Source: Tyto alba (Eukaryota; Chordata; Aves; Strigiformes; Tytonidae). Taken from it: a DNA stretch of 64,000 bases. Numbering within the stretch: position 1 is the first letter of the stretch; each line of letters opens with the position of its first letter. This document shows positions 62,201 through 64,000 of the stretch, one piece after another. The position numbers and the translations under genes were made by a program. The notes beneath the pieces are model-generated. The model ran no database searches. It was given only the letters and a program-made list of their open reading frames with translations, and was not told where the DNA came from. The DNA is taken from positions 32,915,518-32,979,517 of the forward strand of contig NW_024881313.1 of NCBI RefSeq assembly GCF_018691265.1, read 5' to 3'.

Positions 62201-63127
62201 TTTTACATTAAAATGAAAGATAAGAGTCTACCATCAAACTGACAGGAACAGATAAATCTTGGTTTCACATAAGATTCAGTCCCACACCCTGCCATGAGGT
62301 CTCCTGAGACTGTTGAAAGACAGAAGGGGGCACCTTGGTTTTTGACCCCTGTAGAGAAGGGACAGAGAAAGGCTGTCTATCTGAGGCTTCCTGCCACCCT
62401 GGCTTGGGGAAAAAAATAATTTGTATTACTACAGGTGTGAAGGAGGAACCCCATAAACCTCATGGCTCACTGGGCTCTACAGGGAGTCCTAATTAGTCTG
62501 GCAATGGCTACAGCCAGTACCAAAGATTTTGAGGGAGAACTCCCTCTATTTGGAATAATTCCAGCTTCACACTGGCATAGATGTGAATCATTAGCGTGAA
62601 AAAGCCCTACCAAACAATAAGTTCTACAATGCCCGTGAACAGATCAGGAAACCAGGCAGGGGTACAACTTGTGGAGTTCACTCCTCTGCAGTATCTCTTT
62701 CAACCTGGTAATCCATATAGAGTGATTTTTTTTTTTGAAAATCGTGGATAAAGCTAAACGTTTCTTATTTTTGAGTAGGATGTAAATCAATGTTTGCGAA
62801 AGACTAACAAAAAGAAAGAGAGAGATCCGGACTGTGCAGTTTTTAAGTAAGTTGATAACAAACATCATGCCCAAACCACTGTCTTCATACCCCAAACAGA
62901 AAGCTTTTGAGATGGCAGCACAACAGCTCTGCAAGTCCCTCTGACTTGCAGAAAGCTTGCATTTAGGCAGAGTCTGGGCTCCCTGCTAGAGTCAGTTTAC
63001 CAAAGAGCAGCTACATCATCTCAGTGTCCTGCCTGGCTACTTTTCTCTGAAGAATTGGAAGGCTCAAGCCCATTCTTACTCTGTGCATCGGTTGTGTTGT
63101 GAACAGTCACCATCGGGACTCGGGGAC
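47134..63127 (-). CDS. DPP6: DPP6, ten 3' exons, partial gene (C-terminal ~307 residues)
   Basis: Dipeptidyl aminopeptidase-like protein 6 is a type II membrane glycoprotein of neurons. It has lost peptidase activity and acts as an auxiliary subunit of Kv4 potassium channels. Ten exons on the - strand, joined at 63127-63080, 58872-58774, 56454-56385, 54439-54245, 53503-53449, 52539-52434, 51578-51520, 49051-48979, 48879-48806 and 47280-47134, keep one frame through GT-AG junctions and total 926 bases. They encode the end of the beta-propeller and the alpha/beta-hydrolase domain. The nucleophile motif GWSYGG of DPP4 is FGKDYGGY here, with Asp in place of Ser, as in DPP6/DPP10. The Asp and His of the old triad are kept in HATADEKIHF and [17 protein letters not shown] and the acidic end EEEDDD match DPP6 and not DPP10. 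Sequons NTT and NYS are visible. The 5' part, including the membrane segment, lies beyond base 64000. Confidence 0.96.
47281..48805 (-). other. DPP6: DPP6 last intron
   Basis: 1.5-kb GT-AG intron. No repeat family or nested gene recognised. Confidence 0.85.
48806..48879 (-). CDS. DPP6: DPP6 exon i ([15 protein letters not shown])
   Basis: 74-base exon with acceptor TTTTTACAG and donor GTACAG. It encodes [20 protein letters not shown] then NYSLQ, which includes an NYS sequon. Confidence 0.96.
48979..49051 (-). CDS. DPP6: DPP6 exon h ([14 protein letters not shown]...HATAD)
   Basis: 73-base exon with acceptor CCTTCACAG and donor GTAAGT. It encodes [20 protein letters not shown] and then ATAD. 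The Asp of ATADE aligns with the triad Asp of DPP4. Confidence 0.96.
49052..51519 (-). other. DPP6: DPP6 intron between exons g and h
   Basis: 2.5-kb intron. No repeat family or nested gene recognised; frames inside are short and without domains. Confidence 0.8.
51520..51578 (-). CDS. DPP6: DPP6 exon g ([19 protein letters not shown])
   Basis: 59-base exon with acceptor TTTTCAAG and donor GTAAGT. It encodes the rest of an Ala codon and [19 protein letters not shown], a highly conserved DPP6 segment. Confidence 0.97.
51579..52433 (-). other. DPP6: DPP6 intron between exons f and g
   Basis: 855-base intron with donor GTAAAC. No embedded feature recognised; a 123-codon + strand frame at 51618-51989 has no domain. 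Confidence 0.85.
52434..52539 (-). CDS. DPP6: DPP6 exon f (DYGGY, lost catalytic serine)
   Basis: 106-base exon with acceptor TGTGTTCCAG and donor GTAAAC. It starts [18 protein letters not shown] and continues [15 protein letters not shown]. The first residue, Asp, sits where DPP4 has its catalytic Ser. The loop [10 protein letters not shown] seems about two residues shorter than the mammalian one, judged from memory. Confidence 0.97.
52540..53448 (-). other. DPP6: DPP6 intron between exons e and f
   Basis: 909-base GT-AG intron. A + strand frame of 127 codons at 52737-53120 has no recognisable domain. Confidence 0.85.
53449..53503 (-). CDS. DPP6: DPP6 exon e ([18 protein letters not shown])
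   Basis: 55-base exon with acceptor ATGTTCTAG and donor GTAACG. It encodes [18 protein letters not shown]. The degenerate nucleophile motif GKDYGG is split exactly between this exon and the next. Confidence 0.96.
53504..54244 (-). other. DPP6: DPP6 intron between exons d and e
   Basis: 741-base intron with a GTGAAT donor and a CTAG acceptor. Nothing else recognised. Confidence 0.85.
54245..54439 (-). CDS. DPP6: DPP6 exon d (DGTPGSQ...[11 protein letters not shown])
   Basis: 195-base exon, the longest in the set, with acceptor CTGTTTCAG and donor GTGAAT. It encodes [20 protein letters not shown], the [11 protein letters not shown] motif common to the DPP4 family, and [14 protein letters not shown]. 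Its GC content is higher than that of the flanking introns. Confidence 0.97.
54440..56384 (-). other. DPP6: DPP6 intron between exons c and d
   Basis: 1.9-kb intron. It contains a short open stretch at about 55927-55843 on the - strand followed by a GTAGGT donor-like site, but exons c and d already join without missing residues. Confidence 0.8.
56385..56454 (-). CDS. DPP6: DPP6 exon c ([11 protein letters not shown])
   Basis: 70-base exon with acceptor TTTTTCCTAG and donor GTAAGT. It encodes [20 protein letters not shown] followed by LV, the first strand of the hydrolase domain. It completes a Lys codon with exon b and a Val codon with exon d. Confidence 0.97.
56455..58773 (-). other. DPP6: DPP6 intron between exons b and c
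   Basis: 2.3-kb intron. It includes a T-run of sixteen at 57924-57939 and an AT-rich stretch at about 57190-57310 with several TAAT cores. No repeat family recognised. Confidence 0.8.
58774..58872 (-). CDS. DPP6: DPP6 exon b (linker into hydrolase domain)
   Basis: 99-base exon with acceptor TTCTTTCAG and donor GTAAGT. It encodes [16 protein letters not shown] and then [24 protein letters not shown] is a recognisable DPP6 string. The phases (AA at start, A at end) join both neighbours in frame. Confidence 0.95.
58873..63079 (-). other. DPP6: DPP6 intron between exons a and b
   Basis: 4.2-kb intron, the largest that is complete in the window. No repeat family or nested gene recognised; it is AT-rich throughout. 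Confidence 0.8.
63080..63127 (-). CDS. DPP6: DPP6 exon a ([15 protein letters not shown])
   Basis: 48-base exon. Acceptor TTTTCAAG lies before 63127 and donor GTAAGA after 63080. It encodes [15 protein letters not shown], with two bases at the start and one at the end shared with neighbouring codons. It contains an N-glycosylation sequon (NTT). This segment lies near the end of the beta-propeller. Confidence 0.93.
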
Positions 63128-63684
63128 CTTGAAAAGAAGAAGAAAAGAAGTTGGTTAAATATCTATCGAAGCACACACAGATGCACGTGAACCTGGTTTT
63201 GAATTCCATGGAGCTGAGGACTCCTGAGACTTGCTTTCCATGCAAGAGTAATCTAAAAAGCAAATCACTCTGGTATTAGAAAGAGTATGAATAAATGACA
63301 GTACTGTAGACTGGAAGACATGCGAGGTTTCAAAGCCCTTTCCCAATGGACCACTAAATGCATCTTTCTCTAATTTGTAAACATTAAAATTAGCACAAAC
63401 ACAATTAAATCACTTGCTTTTAAAATTATTCTAATGACACCCAAACATCACAGCACAAAGCATTTACATTTTGTATGCTATGAATAACTGTTGCTGTTTT
63501 GCAAATGTTTTGAGTTTTATTTTTTTTTAAATGAATTAAACACCAGTTTGGCACTCACACTAAAAAAGACTACATATGCTGTCATAAAATGCACCATTTG
63601 GATACTGAAATCAGTCAGTATTATACAAAGAGGACTATCATTACTATGCAATGCACATGAGTGAACCACAGAATTCATTGCTGT

Positions 63685-63792
63685 AGGATGCTATAGTCTT
63701 TAGGATGTTACAGTCTTTAGGATGCTACATTCTTTACCACAGGATGCTATAGTCTTCAGCACAGGATGCTGTAGGATGCTATAGTCCTTAGC
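63685..63792. repeat. Imperfect minisatellite, unit AGGATGCTATAGTCTTT
   Basis: Six imperfect copies of a 10-22-base unit beginning AGGATG (starting at 63685, 63702, 63719, 63741, 63763 and 63773) lie head to tail. The third and fourth units carry an insert (ACCAC or CAGCAC-like) before the next AGGATG. Confidence 0.9.
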
Positions 63793-63924
63793 AGAGTGGT
63801 CTGGATTCAACTTCTTGTTCAGAAAGTCACCAAGTGGCTGATTGATAGAAAAATGGGATGGTATATGAGACCAGGTTCAATTTGTAGTTGTCAGCTTCTT
63901 TCTTTCTGTTTTTCCATTATAATC

Positions 63925-64000
63925 TGCTGATTGATCCTGGAGACAGGACACTGGGCCAAGATGAGCTTCAGCCTGACCCAGTACAACCACTCATATGTTA
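63925..64000 (+). mobile_element. Ancient CR1 3' tail
   Basis: CCTGGAGACAGGACACTGGG, AGCCTGACCCAGTACAACCA and CTCATATGTTA match, with divergence, the 3' end shared by old amniote CR1 families, where a GACCCAGTATGGC-like block is followed by TTCTTATG. Only the last ~75 bases are recognisable, and the left limit is uncertain. Confidence 0.65.

Larger units (their letters stand above)
63128..64000 (-). other. DPP6: DPP6 intron upstream of exon a, incomplete
   Basis: No further DPP6 exon was found up to the right edge. It contains a minisatellite-like block and an old CR1 tail, listed separately. Confidence 0.75.

Noticed and set aside
47134..63127. Assignment of the - strand gene to DPP10 or DPP4
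   Set aside because: The nucleophile Ser is replaced by Asp, ruling out DPP4. IYPDESHYF and the INFF-like C terminus with an acidic tail fit DPP6, whereas DPP10 has YPDEGH.

Overview
This is vertebrate nuclear DNA, almost certainly from a bird. It has long introns with GT-AG splice sites, low coding density, several CR1 (chicken repeat 1) LINE copies including 3' ends of a type common in birds, and a solo endogenous-retrovirus LTR that resembles ones common in avian genomes. I cannot name the species. No bacterial gene, operon, CRISPR array, tRNA or rRNA was seen. Most open reading frames longer than 60 codons are chance frames in intergenic or intronic DNA.

Two known genes can be read, and both enter the window from outside, pointing towards each other. 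On the + strand, bases 97-928 hold the last two coding exons of PAXIP1 (PTIP, a BRCT-repeat protein of the DNA damage response and of MLL3/MLL4 histone methyltransferase complexes), followed by an AT-rich 3' UTR to about 2.05 kb. On the - strand, ten exons between 63127 and 47134 encode the C-terminal ~307 residues of DPP6, the catalytically dead dipeptidyl-peptidase relative that is an auxiliary subunit of Kv4 potassium channels. A putative 2.1-kb 3' UTR follows, ending near 45.04 kb. This tail-to-tail order matches the human arrangement on 7q36. The DPP6 exons join in frame with correct splice sites, and the rest of DPP6 lies beyond base 64000.

The ~43 kb between the two 3' ends contains no protein gene that I recognise. 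It holds an old CR1 fragment (4.6-5.0 kb); two internally deleted CR1 copies in opposite orientations (12.4-13.0 and 14.6-15.5 kb); an isolated CpG island with C-rich/G-rich tandem motifs (17.05-17.41 kb); a long A-run joined to a (TA)23 microsatellite (17.70 kb); a CR1 3' end with a greatly expanded pentanucleotide tail (23.77 kb); an (ATCC)n tract (24.47 kb); a solo LTR flanked by a 5-bp target duplication (31.91-32.39 kb); and smaller simple repeats. The DPP6 introns carry little recognisable repeat apart from a minisatellite-like block (63.69-63.79 kb) and a very old CR1 tail at the right edge.

The points most worth checking are an apparent 36-residue C-terminal extension of PAXIP1 past the usual end of the protein, the orphan CpG island, and the LTR with an intact TATA box and polyadenylation signal. 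I found no clear sign of a new multi-gene biological system.
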